From contig JADJNX010000013.1 of assembly GCA_016714125.1 (NCBI GenBank), forward strand, positions 1-64,000: DNA of 64,000 nucleotides, in the 5' to 3' direction. Below, in pieces: positions 20,063 through 29,721 of the stretch; position 1 is the first letter of the stretch; every line of letters begins with the position of its first letter. This DNA comes from Ignavibacteriales bacterium (lineage in GTDB: Bacteria; Bacteroidota; Ignavibacteria; Ignavibacteriales; Ignavibacteriaceae). Made by a program: the position numbers and the translations under genes. The notes beneath the pieces were generated by a model. The model searched no databases. It worked only from the letters and a program-made list of their open reading frames with translations, and was not told where the DNA came from.

Positions 20063-20871
20063 TTGAATTAAATAATATTAAAATTGGAGGTGGAAACCCC
20101 CTTGTCCTTCTTGCAGGTCCATGTGTGGTGGAAAATTCTGACATCACATTTGAGGCTGCCACAAGGATAAAGGAGATTACATCCCGCCTCGGAATACCTT
20201 TTATTTTTAAATCTAGTTTTAAAAAAGCCAACAGAACCAGTGTTTCATCTTTCACGGGTCCCGGTGATGAAAAAGCCCTAAAAATTCTGTCGAGTATAAA
20301 AAGTACCCTTGGGTTACCGGTTGTAACCGATATCCATTCTCCCGAGGATGTATTAAAGGTTGGGGATTCTGCTGATATCCTGCAGATTCCGGCATTTCTT
20401 TGCAGACAAACCGACCTTTTGGTCGCTGCCGGAAAATCAGGTAAGATTGTAAATATCAAAAAGGGGCAGTTCCTTGCTCCTGAAGATATGGAACATGCAG
20501 CTTCCAAAGTGGCATCCACAGGTAATAAAAAAATTATGCTTACCGAACGGGGAACCACATTTGGTTATCACAACCTTGTTGTAGATATGCGATCTCTTGT
20601 AATTATGAGAAGAACGGGGTATCCTGTTGTGATGGATGCAACCCACTCGGTTCAACTTCCATCAAAAGGGAGTGAGAGTGGTGGGCAACCCGAATTTATT
20701 GAGCCACTCGCACTGGCGGCAGTTGCTGTGGGTATTGATGCTCTGTTTCTTGAGGTTCATCCCGATCCCAAAAATGCAAAAAGTGACGCTGCAAGTCAGT
20801 ATCCATTGAATAAGCTCGAAGAATTTCTCAAAAAAATAATAAGAATTGATGAAGCCGTGAGGTTTAAATAA
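20059..20871 (+). CDS. kdsA: 3-deoxy-8-phosphooctulonate synthase KdsA
   Basis: 270-residue cytosolic enzyme condensing phosphoenolpyruvate with arabinose 5-phosphate to Kdo-8-phosphate, the committed step to the lipopolysaccharide inner core. Recognised by AGPCVVEN near the start, [12 protein letters not shown], the DIHSPED segment, [13 protein letters not shown], the VNIKKGQFL lysines, and [10 protein letters not shown] near the C-terminus. The asparagine in KKANR corresponds to a family substrate-contact region. It overlaps ruvB (ATGA) and kdsD (TAATG). With kdsD next door, the two first steps of Kdo synthesis are encoded together. Confidence 0.96.
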   Translation: MIELNNIKIGGGNPLVLLAGPCVVENSDITFEAATRIKEITSRLGIPFIFKSSFKKANRTSVSSFTGPGDEKALKILSSIKSTLGLPVVTDIHSPEDVLKVGDSADILQIPAFLCRQTDLLVAAGKSGKIVNIKKGQFLAPEDMEHAASKVASTGNKKIMLTERGTTFGYHNLVVDMRSLVIMRRTGYPVVMDATHSVQLPSKGSESGGQPEFIEPLALAAVAVGIDALFLEVHPDPKNAKSDAASQYPLNKLEEFLKKIIRIDEAVRFK

Positions 20872-21887
20872 TGGAAGACTTCATTAAAGACCCCAAAAAA
20901 AATCTTGTAACAGATTTTGATAAAATCATTTCCACCGGGAAAGAGGTTATCAGAGTTGAGGCGGAGGCTGTTTCAAATCTCTTTGGAAAGATCAACCTTG
21001 GTTTTGCAGAGGCTGTTGATTTGATTATGCGTTCTGAAGGCAGGGTTGTGCTCACGGGAGTGGGGAAATCGGGTCTTATTGCAAGAAAAATAGTTGCAAC
21101 GATGAATTCTACAGGAACCCCCGCGATTTATCTTCACCCCACGGATGCTCTTCATGGCGATCTTGGGATGGTAAGGAAAGAGGATGTTGTTATTCTCCTT
21201 TCAAAATCGGGTGCAACGGAAGAATTGATGATGTTGATTCCGATGTTAAAAAGGTTAAAAGTACCACTAATAGGTATGCTTGGTGACATCCGTTCCCGGA
21301 TGGCTAACCAGGTTGATATTGTACTCGATGTTGAAGTGTCTGAAGACGCTTGTCCTTACGATCTTGCACCAACAGCTTCAACAACCGCTTCACTTGTGAT
21401 GGGGGATGCTCTGTCGGTAGCACTTTTGAAATTAAGAGGCTTCACGGAACAGGATTTTGCGATGCTTCACCCCGGCGGAAGTCTGGGAAAAAGACTTTCA
21501 CTCAGAATCTCGGAAATTATGTACACCGGTGATGATATCCCCGTGGTACATGAAAAAACTTCATTTAAAGATTCGATTCTTGAAATTACATCCAAAAGAC
21601 TTGGTGTTACCTGTGTTATTGATGACAGTGGTAAACTACGGGGTGTAATAACCGATGGCGATCTTAGAAGACTATTGGAGAGGACAACCGATCTTTCCCC
21701 CCTCTGTGCTGAAGAGATGATGACCGAAAATCCTAAGAGGGTAAAACCGGGTCAGCTTGCTTCTCTTGCACTACAAAAGATGGAAAGTTATAAAATCACA
21801 TGTTTACCGGTCACAGATAAAGATGATAAACCCGTGGGAATTGTTCATCTGCACGATCTTGTTAATTTGGGACTCAGGCAACGATAA
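20871..21887 (+). CDS. kdsD: Arabinose-5-phosphate isomerase KdsD/KpsF
   Basis: 338-residue isomerase converting ribulose 5-phosphate to arabinose 5-phosphate, the KdsA substrate. The N-terminal SIS domain (residues about 35-185) has VVLTGVGKSGLIARKIVATM, the family THPTDALHGDLGM-like segment, and LLSKSGATEEL. A pair of CBS domains follows (about 215-335: SEIMYTGDDIPVV, GVITDGDLRR, MTENPKRVKPG, PVGIVHLHDL). Length and order match the family. It overlaps kdsA and is directly followed by lptC. Confidence 0.96.
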   Translation: MEDFIKDPKKNLVTDFDKIISTGKEVIRVEAEAVSNLFGKINLGFAEAVDLIMRSEGRVVLTGVGKSGLIARKIVATMNSTGTPAIYLHPTDALHGDLGMVRKEDVVILLSKSGATEELMMLIPMLKRLKVPLIGMLGDIRSRMANQVDIVLDVEVSEDACPYDLAPTASTTASLVMGDALSVALLKLRGFTEQDFAMLHPGGSLGKRLSLRISEIMYTGDDIPVVHEKTSFKDSILEITSKRLGVTCVIDDSGKLRGVITDGDLRRLLERTTDLSPLCAEEMMTENPKRVKPGQLASLALQKMESYKITCLPVTDKDDKPVGIVHLHDLVNLGLRQR

Positions 21888-21888
21888 A

Positions 21889-22438
21889 ATGAGGATTATT
21901 ACAGTAAGTTTATACCTCCTGCCATTGTTAATGCTGTTTTTTACGGTTGTGATGGAAAGGAAAAACTTAATCCATTACAAAAGGGATTCAGACAGAAGTG
22001 TTGCCCGATCAACAAAGTATAAATTCAACTGTTAATTTTTCCGATTCGGGAAAGGTTATCGCCATTCTCCATGCCGGAATAATAAAAATGTATTATACCC
22101 GGAACGAGACACTTCTTGAGAATAATATGCAGGTGGATTTTTACGACGAAAACACAAGAATTGAGGCAACAATCACAGGCAAACGGGGTAGAGTTGATGA
22201 TCTGAACAAGGATATTTATATTTATGAAAATGTTGTTGTTAAAAACGACAGTGGAATGGTGTTGACTACGGAAAAACTTATGTGGCGGAACTCTGATAAA
22301 AAGATATGGACAGACGAATTTGTGAAAATAAAAACCAAAACCGAAGATATTGAAGGTTACGGATTTGAATCTGACCAGTCTCTTAAAAATTATACAATCT
22401 ACAAAGTTACCCTTAAGACTGAAGGGAACGGATTGTAG
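21889..22438 (+). CDS. lptC: LptC-type lipopolysaccharide export lipoprotein, two frameshifts near the 5' end
   Basis: Inner-membrane or lipid-anchored protein bridging LptB2FG and LptA in lipopolysaccharide transport. The LptC fold is seen from VLPDQQSINSTVNF onward (residues about 38-183), with DFYDENTRIEATITGKRGRVDD typical of the family. Read simply, an uninterrupted frame starts only at a GTG at 21998. Starting at the ATG at 21889, directly after kdsD, gives MRIITVSLYLLPLLMLFF. A shift in the T-run near 21938 then gives YGCDGKEKLNPLQKG, a lipobox-like cysteine, and a second shift near 21996 (GAAG for GAAAG) joins the LptC body. I favour this lipoprotein reading. It sits between kdsD and lptA. 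Confidence 0.72.
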
Positions 22439-23929
22439 ATGAAAAATATCCTGATCCTGATTGTTATTCTTATTTCAACAAGTTCAATTTCCTTGATTTT
22501 CGCTCAGGAGAAACCACGAATAGTGATTACGGGCGAAAGAATGACAGGGAAAGAGTCTGAAAACGAGCAGATCAGAGGATTTGCGGGGGATGTGGTAATT
22601 ACGCATCTGAATGTAAGAATTACCTGTGATTCTGCCGTCCATTTTATTGACAGAAATGAAGCTGAACTGATTGGAAGTGTTGTGATAACCCAGGACACCC
22701 TCACAATTAAAACAGAGCGGGGATTTTATTTTGGCAACCTCCGCAAGGCTTATGCTTCCACACCCGTTGAACTTGACGATAAAAAAGTCTTTTTAAAAGC
22801 TGAAACGGGAGAATATCTTTTTGATGAAACCCGCGCCAAGTTTTTTAAAAATGTAAGGTTATACGATAATTCGGGTACGATGACTTCAAATGAATTGATC
22901 TATTTCCGGAATACACAGGTTGCTTATGCATGGGGTGGAGTGAGGCTTTGGGATTCAACAAGCTCTCTCGATGCCGACAGTCTTGTTCACAACAGAGTGA
23001 CTAAAGTTACAAATGCATTCCGTAATGTTAAAATTGTAGACAGCACCAATGTCGTGCTTGCCGACAGTTTGATATATGACCAAACCAACCTGACAACAGA
23101 TGCTTACAGCAATGTTCAAATTAAAAATTTTGAAGATAACACCTTAATTCTTGGTGAGTATGTTAAAGACTTGAGAGGTGAAAAACATACAATTGTTGAA
23201 GGTAACCCCTTTATTATGCAAATCGACACCAGTTCAAGCAGTGTTGATACTCTTTTGTTGCGCGCGGTCAAGTTTGAATCCTTTACAACAAAAGACAGCG
23301 CAAAACTGTATGCTTACGACTCGGTTGTGATCATTAAAGGTGATTTTGCCACACGAAACAATTATACCGAATATACTCAGGTTCCTGAAGTTATCTATTC
23401 ATATCGACTTGAGAACGACTCCGTTCCTCCCGTCCTATGGTATGAAAAATCTCAACTTTCAGGCGACACTGTCACTCTTTATATAAAAGATAAACAACCT
23501 GATTCGGTATTGATCAAAAAGAAAAGTCTGATTATCTCAAAGAATGGGGAATTCAGGTATGATCAGGTTTCTGGTGAAGATGTTACAATGAAATTTAAGG
23601 ATGGTGATCTTAAACAGACAAATATTTACGGCAGTGTGCTAAGTTTTTATTATGTTTATGACGATGCCAAACCCAACGGGTTAATCCGTTCAAGTTCCAA
23701 CAATGCAGTTATAACCTTCGACAGTAACAGAGTTGAAGATGTGCGATTGTATGGTGATCCGGTCAGCGAATATTATCCCGAAAATCTTGTACGCGGAAAT
23801 GAAAAAAAATACTTTCTTCCGTCTTACAGCGATTATGGCAAAGCTCCCGGTAAAGCGGAGTATTTTACTGATTTTTTTATTAAAATAAGAGAAGTTGGAC
23901 ATCCATTCCATGCCCGAAAAACTGAGTAG
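22439..23929 (+). CDS. LptA/OstA-like lipopolysaccharide transport protein
   Basis: 496-residue exported protein: signal peptide ([19 protein letters not shown]), then tandem OstA/LptA-type beta-jellyroll repeats ([38 protein letters not shown], and repeats through about residue 330). The remainder is a less clear beta-rich tail. Family knowledge: LptA forms the periplasmic lipopolysaccharide bridge; longer OstA-like proteins without the LptD barrel are common in Bacteroidota. At about 500 residues it is much longer than enterobacterial LptA and far shorter than LptD. It abuts lptC and overlaps lptB by 20 bases. Confidence 0.85.
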   Translation: MKNILILIVILISTSSISLIFAQEKPRIVITGERMTGKESENEQIRGFAGDVVITHLNVRITCDSAVHFIDRNEAELIGSVVITQDTLTIKTERGFYFGNLRKAYASTPVELDDKKVFLKAETGEYLFDETRAKFFKNVRLYDNSGTMTSNELIYFRNTQVAYAWGGVRLWDSTSSLDADSLVHNRVTKVTNAFRNVKIVDSTNVVLADSLIYDQTNLTTDAYSNVQIKNFEDNTLILGEYVKDLRGEKHTIVEGNPFIMQIDTSSSSVDTLLLRAVKFESFTTKDSAKLYAYDSVVIIKGDFATRNNYTEYTQVPEVIYSYRLENDSVPPVLWYEKSQLSGDTVTLYIKDKQPDSVLIKKKSLIISKNGEFRYDQVSGEDVTMKFKDGDLKQTNIYGSVLSFYYVYDDAKPNGLIRSSSNNAVITFDSNRVEDVRLYGDPVSEYYPENLVRGNEKKYFLPSYSDYGKAPGKAEYFTDFFIKIREVGHPFHARKTE

Positions 23930-24644
23930 TGATAATCTTGTAAAGATTTACAAAAAAAGAACCGTTGTTAACAAAGTCTCGATCTCGGTATCAAGAGGTG
24001 AGATTGTTGGACTTTTGGGTCCTAACGGTGCAGGGAAAACAACAACCTTCTATATGATGGTTGGGATGATAAAACCCAATGCCGGAAGGGTGTTTCTTGA
24101 TGAGTCAGATATTTCATCTCTCCCGATGTATAAAAGAGCAAGACTTGGTATAGGTTATCTTCCACAGGAAGCATCAATTTTCAGAAAACTTTCTGTTGAA
24201 GATAACATCAAAGGGATTCTACAGATGTTGCCCCTTACTTCAACTCAGAGGAAAGAAAAACTTGAGTCTTTACTCGAGGATTTCAGGATGACGCATCTTC
24301 GTAAAAGTCTCGGTTACCAGCTTAGTCGTGGTGAAAGAAGAAGGACTGAGATAGCCAGAGCTTTGTGTACCGATCCGGGATTTATCCTGTTGGATGAACC
24401 ATTTGCAGGGGTTGATCCAATCGCCGTTGAAGATATTATGATGATAGTTGCGGGACTCAAAAATCGCGGGATTGGAGTTTTAATAACCGATCATAATGTG
24501 CATGAAACATTAAGTATTGTTGATAAAGCTTACATTCTTATTTCAGGAGTGATTTTCCGATTTGGTGGAGCTAACGAGCTTGCTGATGATGAGGATGTCA
24601 GGAAAATGTATTTGGGTGAAAATTTTAAGCTGGACAGATATTAA
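23910..24644 (+). CDS. lptB: Lipopolysaccharide export ABC transporter ATP-binding protein LptB
   Basis: 244-residue ATPase powering lipopolysaccharide extraction from the inner membrane with LptF/LptG. Walker A is [11 protein letters not shown], the Q-loop region is [10 protein letters not shown], Walker B is [16 protein letters not shown] and the H-loop is TDHNVHETL. The ABC signature reads [15 protein letters not shown]: the usual second-position glycine of LSGGE is arginine here. I chose the ATG at 23910 ([17 protein letters not shown]) because it starts the family fold; an ATG at 23895 is also in frame. It is the last gene of the ruvB-kds-lpt run, followed directly by a terminator. Confidence 0.95.
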   Translation: MPEKLSSDNLVKIYKKRTVVNKVSISVSRGEIVGLLGPNGAGKTTTFYMMVGMIKPNAGRVFLDESDISSLPMYKRARLGIGYLPQEASIFRKLSVEDNIKGILQMLPLTSTQRKEKLESLLEDFRMTHLRKSLGYQLSRGERRRTEIARALCTDPGFILLDEPFAGVDPIAVEDIMMIVAGLKNRGIGVLITDHNVHETLSIVDKAYILISGVIFRFGGANELADDEDVRKMYLGENFKLDRY

Positions 24645-24684
24645 AAAAACGGCGTATCCCGGAAAGCATGGGACGCGCCGTTTT
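24645..24684. terminator. Rho-independent terminator between convergent lptB and HEAT gene
   Basis: AACGGCGTATCCC and GGGACGCGCCGTT pair with a two-base mismatch around a short loop. The stem is flanked by an A-run on the left and TTTTA on the right, so it can act in both directions. Confidence 0.75.
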
Positions 24685-24686
24685 AT

Positions 24687-25118
24687 TCAGGATTGAGGTT
24701 CCTTAAAATCAGAATCGTACCGCACCTTCTTTAACTGTGGACATGTAGAACTTCCAGCAGAGGTCACGAACCCGTGGGCTCTCATCATAAATAGCGGCTT
24801 TTTAACTGCGTAAATCCCTCGTGAATCTCCAATTTTTGTTAGTGAAAGTGCTGCTGCAATACGGCATGCTTCATCGTCACAGCTTTTTAAGACTCTCATA
24901 AGAGGTATAACAGCTTCATCACTTTTCATTTCACCAAGGAAAAGAGTGGAGCTTAAACGAAGGCCTGCGTTGTCGGATTCAACACCATTGATGTAGTTGA
25001 GTTCGGCTTGTCTGTATGACAATGATTTTTTTGGTGCGTTGTTTGCATTAACTGCAGGTGTTAAAATTGCTGCAAAAAATACAGCAAACAGGATGAAGGA
25101 TAAGAATTTTGATCGCAT
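24687..25118 (-). CDS. Exported HEAT-repeat protein
   Basis: 143-residue exported protein. A signal peptide (FILFAVFFAAILTPAVNA, about residues 8-25) is followed by two HEAT-like helical pairs (DNAGLRLSSTLFLGEMKSDEAVIPLMRVL and CDDEACRIAAALSLTKIGDSRGIYAV). The alanine and leucine spacing is typical of HEAT/PBS-lyase repeats, which bind proteins rather than catalyse. The C-terminal 35 residues, including CPQLKKVRY, are unlike the repeats. It is monocistronic between recQ and the terminator. Function unknown. Confidence 0.7.
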   Translation of the reverse strand: MRSKFLSFILFAVFFAAILTPAVNANNAPKKSLSYRQAELNYINGVESDNAGLRLSSTLFLGEMKSDEAVIPLMRVLKSCDDEACRIAAALSLTKIGDSRGIYAVKKPLFMMRAHGFVTSAGSSTCPQLKKVRYDSDFKEPQS

Positions 25119-25293
25119 TTTGGACTCCCGGTTGATTTGATTGTTTCTTGATTCAGGACAAGATGAACTACACAGAAATTATTTAATAACTGGGGGCAAT
25201 ATGTGGCATTAATAATGTGAATGTAACTGTTTAGGTAAGGGCGAATAAAAATGATGATGGTGGGTCAATTAAAGTTATTGTCGGTTGGTATTA

Positions 25294-27947
25294 TTAATAC
25301 AATTTTCCTCCCTTTCCAACATTACTGTCTGAATGTTTAAATCTCGCCAGAAAAATTCGTATCTCGGGATAGGAAAAATTTTCGCCAAGCTTTGTTTTTA
25401 AGTCTTTAAGTTCAACAAAACCCTCCTTGTATCTGTGATAAATCTGTCTGAATCTCTCCTTCGTAATTATCGGTTCCACATCAAGAGCGATATCAATTCC
25501 CAGAATCTCCTCAATTTGCATTGAGATGGTGGTCTCGGATTGATTTTTTGTGGAAGCAATTTCTTTATAAGTTTTTCCTTCCTTCAACATCTGATAAACT
25601 GGGTAGAGATGGGAGGGAATAACTATCTTTTTCTTTTTTACTTCATCAGAAACAATTGTAACACTGTTAATGACAGATAAAACATCTTCACCAATTTTGT
25701 TGAACATCCTTTCATTTGTGCCTTCAACCTCCAAAAATTCTTCTCTTGTTTTTGGCTTTAGTCTTGCAAGTAAAACAAGAACAGGGTCTTCACAAATGAG
25801 GTATGGAGGTTGGGTAAATTTTAAAGCAATTTTTTCTCTGAGATTTTTGAGTTTAAAATAGAGTTCAAGGTCAGTATCGGGATCGGATGGGGTACTTTCG
25901 TCCTCACCCGTGATGAGTCTCAGTTCAATCAGTGAGGCGTAACCTTTGTTTGTTACAAAAATCCGCTTTGCTTTCGACTTGTTTTCGTAAATATAACCAT
26001 TATTTAAAAGCTGATTAAAAACCGATTTAATATGGCTGTATTTAAAACTTGCACATATTCCAAAAAAGGGGAGTTTTTGGTAAATATCTGATTTTGAAGT
26101 TCCCATCATAATGGTGAATATATGGACCGGACTTACACCATCCTTAAAATGACAAATCGCTTTTAAGATGGATTCATTCACAAATTGGACGGCATCAAGT
26201 GACAAAGACTCACTCATTTTTAAACAGTTGTCACATTTCCCGCACTTAAATTCTTTGTTGTCTCCAAAATATTTCAGAATATATTCAAAACGGCAGTCGG
26301 TGTGGTAAACATAATTTTCAATTTGTTTTAGCTTATTAAATGAATTATTGTAATTCTGATCGATAAACTTTGAATTGAGTTGAAGTTTTGAACTTTTTAT
26401 TCTGGGGACGAGTAAACGAAAGGTATCTTTTGAACTGGGCAACTGATATGATAAAATCCCACTCTTTCGAGTTCAAACATCGTTTGTTTTAATGCTTCCT
26501 CACTTAATCGGAGGTCTTGCATCATTTTCTCTGAATTCATCAGAACTTTTTGAGAGAAGGGGGTGGCTCCATATTCTTTTACGAGATAAAGGACCATCTC
26601 TTTATTGATATTATCAGGGAGCTTTTTTGTAAAAAGTTTAAGAGTTTCGATATCAATGGTAAAAGAGAAAAAGTGTTTGGGCATAAAGTCGGAGATTGCT
26701 GCCAGATAACCTGCTTTTTCGAGAATATTTAAAGCCCCGATAAAAGTGCCTCTTGGAATCTCTTTACCATAAATCAGATTTACAAGATTATAATCAATTT
26801 TGAGTACTTTGTCGGGGAGTTGTCCCATCTGAATGGAAACTGAATCGAGAAGTGCATCGTAGAGAGTTGCAACAAGTTCTTTTTTTGGATAATTAGAATC
26901 GATAAAAAATTGTTGCAGACGCAGATCGGCTCTTTCAAAAAGCAGAACAGCAAATGACTCTTTTCCATCACGTCCCGCTCTGCCAAATTCCTGATAATAA
27001 CTTTCGATAGTGCCGGGCATATTAAAGTGGATCACCAGTCTCACATCCTCTTTATCAATTCCCATTCCAAATGCGTTGGTTGCCACAATAACTTTACATT
27101 TGCCTGAAAGGAACTGCTCCTGAACTCTTTTTCTGTGTTCAGTGGGTAATCCCGCATGATAAAAAGCATTATCGATTTTCCGGATCGCGAGGTACTCGGA
27201 GATTTCTTCAGCTTTTTTTCTTGAGCCGGCATATATAATTGCCGGAGTGCCGTAAACCCTGAGCAACTCGGCTGTTTTGGATTTTTTATCTTTGACTTCA
27301 AGCACCGAAAGTGAAATATTGTCCCGTTCAAAACCTCTTACAAAAACAAGTGGTTCATCCATGTTAAGCTGTTTAACAATGTCGTCGCGTACCTCCTTGG
27401 TTGCGGTCGCAGTGAACGCTGAAACGGATTTTATTCCGGTATAAAGGATAAAATCGCGGATTTTTAAGTAACCTGGTCGGAAATTGTGTCCCCACTCGCT
27501 GATACAATGGGCTTCATCAACAAAAAGGAAATCGGGTTTAAGCTGTTTTGTTTTTTCGGTAAACTGCTGATTTTCGAGTCTTTCTGGAGCAACATAGAGG
27601 AGTTTTATCAGACCCTGTTCGGTGTCCCGAATGATACGGTCAATTTCATAAGGGGGGAGAGAACTGTTAATAAATTCAGCATTTATACCGCAAGCTCTGA
27701 GTCCGTCAACCTGGTCTTTCATCAATGCAATCAGTGGGGAGATGACAATCGAAAAACCTCTGGAGATAATCGCGGGAATTTGGTAACATAACGATTTCCC
27801 ACCACCGGTGGGGAGGACTGTGAGTACATTTTCCTTGTTCAGGATGGCTTCAATTATCTCATATTGTCCCATCCGGAACGAGTTATAGCCAAAATATTTT
27901 TTAAGTGCTTCTTGCGGTGTCATGTACTGCAAATTTATCAAATTCAC
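25294..27947 (-). CDS. recQ: RecQ family ATP-dependent DNA helicase, one frameshift
   Basis: 3'-5' DNA helicase acting in recombination and fork repair. The N-terminal part has Walker A VLPTGGGKSLCYQIP, motif II VDEAHCISEWGH, SAFTATAT and motif VI EFGRAGRDG. The C-terminal part has the zinc-binding CRFEYILKYFGD / CGKCDNCLK, a winged helix, an HRDC domain (LREKIALKFTQPPY to MFNKIGEDVLSVI) and a terminal helix-turn-helix (GKTYKEIASTKNQSETTI) used by some RecQ proteins. The frame breaks near 26440: restoring one T (AGTTTGCCC) joins GFYHIS to LPSSKDTFR. Restored length is about 884 residues, normal for RecQ with a long C-terminus. Confidence 0.93.
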
Positions 27948-27970
27948 ACGACATAGAGAAACGGAAGATT

Positions 27971-28006
27971 AATGCAGTAATTCAATAATCCAATAATGCA
28001 GTAATT
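27971..28006. repeat. AATGCAGTAATT direct repeat
   Basis: AATGCAGTAATT occurs at 27971-27982 and 27995-28006, separated by CAATAATCCAAT of similar composition. It lies in the 159-base gap between recQ and the next T9SS gene. The rest of the gap shows nothing I recognise. Confidence 0.6.
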
Positions 28007-28106
28007 TTCGGGTCGAGGGTGATATAACCAATAGCCTCCGATTTCAATCGAAGGTCGAATTATATTATCACAGTAGTGCTAAAACTATTTTTTTGACTCC
28101 CTGATT

Positions 28107-29684
28107 TTACTTCAAATACAACAATTTCAACAATTTAATCTGTTTGCCATTTTCACCCCGAACCGAAAGGAACCACGCCCCGGAAGGGAGACCTGAGAGG
28201 TTTATTTCCTCTTCATAATTGCCCTTGGCGGCATATTCTTTTGTAAAACTTGATACCTCTTCACCATTGCTGTTGAAGAGTGTGAATGTCAATACAGAGT
28301 TCTCAACCGTCGCGATCCTCACCTTCGTTGAAGGGTTAAACGGATTTGGATAATTGTTACTGATGGAGAATTCGGTTGGTAAATTAGCAGTTGTAATGTC
28401 ATCCTCAACACCTGTTGGTTTTCTTACACCCTTCATAATATATACACGATTAGTATGAGGAAACCCCTGGTACTCTGCTTCCTCGCCAATACATATATCA
28501 TCAACTCCGTCACCTGTTACATCACCAATTCTACCTGAAAAATTGGGGCTATTGTCAGGGTTAAAGGAATATTCATCCGCCTTTTCTGTAGGTATGGGGT
28601 TACCACCAAGGAACAATCGTGCCAGATAGTAAGAGACATGAACTATAAAATCATTGAATCCGTCATGGTTTACATCTCCCCGGGATGTAATGTAAGTATA
28701 TGAACTGTTTTGAAGATTTAACCCGGCATCAGTTGAAAGATTGGGTGGTTTTGTACCAAAGGACATGACAATTGTGTACCAGTAGGGAAAGGGCGAGCCA
28801 TAATTGAGTGTAATACGTTCTCCTTTACTATCCCCGTTCATGTCTGGTATTGCGATAATATGTGTAGTATCGAAAATTTTAAAAGTATCGGAGAACGCGA
28901 AAGAGGGATTACCGTAGTAGAATTTCCGGAATTCTCTATCAGGGATATTCACTGGCAGGTATTCCATAGAAATATCTGTACATCCATCCCCATCAATGTC
29001 AGCAAATTGTTGAAAAACCGCAGAATGGTTACCGGAATAATAATATGCGTTGTTTGTATCAGAGAGCATGTGATATGAGGGTAGTGTGTCCGTATCATCG
29101 GTTTCAAAGAAAATGATACTGCCGGATTTGGTAGGCGTCATTGAATTTGAAGCGACTAATTCCTCCAAACCATCCCCATTAAAATCAATGGGCCAATTTT
29201 GTCCTTTGAAAAGAAGGAAATTGTTGCTTGAGTCTGCAAATTTGAATTGGAATGTGTAATCAGGTAGTGTATCGATGGCGGGACCACCATAGTAGATATT
29301 AATTTTTACCGGCGAAGGTCGAGCATCAGTTGCAATAACTATATCCCGGTAACCATCTCTATTCCAATCAGTTGCAGTAACCGCACGAGGATACGATACG
29401 GGAATGGAGAATACGGGTACAGAGGATATTGGATTTCCACCACGGAAAAACATAGCGTTTGCAGCCTGAGAGTTTGGATCAGGTCGTATACTTAAAACGA
29501 AGTCATCATACCCATCGTCATTCTGATCTCCCATATAGACTATTGATTCATACAAAAAATACCCCGCCTTGCTGAATACTATAGTATCAAACTGGGCTTT
29601 AACTTCTGTTGAACTGAGAACAACCAAAAAAAGCAATCCCGAAATCGGGACAAATCGAAGGGGATTTTGATTTAATTTAAACAT
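28107..29684 (-). CDS. FG-GAP repeat T9SS-secreted protein
   Basis: 525-residue secreted protein. After an N-terminal hydrophobic leader (PISGLLFLVVLSSTEVKAQ) come about seven FG-GAP/VCBS-type repeats with calcium-binding loops (DQNDDGYDD, DWNRDGYRD, DFNGDGLEE, DIDGDGCTD, DMNGDSKGE, DVNHDGFND, DVTGDGVDD), forming an integrin-like beta-propeller. It ends with a T9SS type A domain (NNYPNPFNPSTKVRIA, ending KLLKLLYLK). Such proteins are usually cell-surface or released binding proteins; no catalytic motif is seen. Its last 90 residues are nearly identical to those of the neighbouring gene 29722-31453, at the DNA level too. Confidence 0.85.
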   Translation of the reverse strand: MFKLNQNPLRFVPISGLLFLVVLSSTEVKAQFDTIVFSKAGYFLYESIVYMGDQNDDGYDDFVLSIRPDPNSQAANAMFFRGGNPISSVPVFSIPVSYPRAVTATDWNRDGYRDIVIATDARPSPVKINIYYGGPAIDTLPDYTFQFKFADSSNNFLLFKGQNWPIDFNGDGLEELVASNSMTPTKSGSIIFFETDDTDTLPSYHMLSDTNNAYYYSGNHSAVFQQFADIDGDGCTDISMEYLPVNIPDREFRKFYYGNPSFAFSDTFKIFDTTHIIAIPDMNGDSKGERITLNYGSPFPYWYTIVMSFGTKPPNLSTDAGLNLQNSSYTYITSRGDVNHDGFNDFIVHVSYYLARLFLGGNPIPTEKADEYSFNPDNSPNFSGRIGDVTGDGVDDICIGEEAEYQGFPHTNRVYIMKGVRKPTGVEDDITTANLPTEFSISNNYPNPFNPSTKVRIATVENSVLTFTLFNSNGEEVSSFTKEYAAKGNYEEEINLSGLPSGAWFLSVRGENGKQIKLLKLLYLK

Positions 29685-29721
29685 AAAATTTATTCACACA
29701 AAGTTTCTTGTTTTTTGATCT

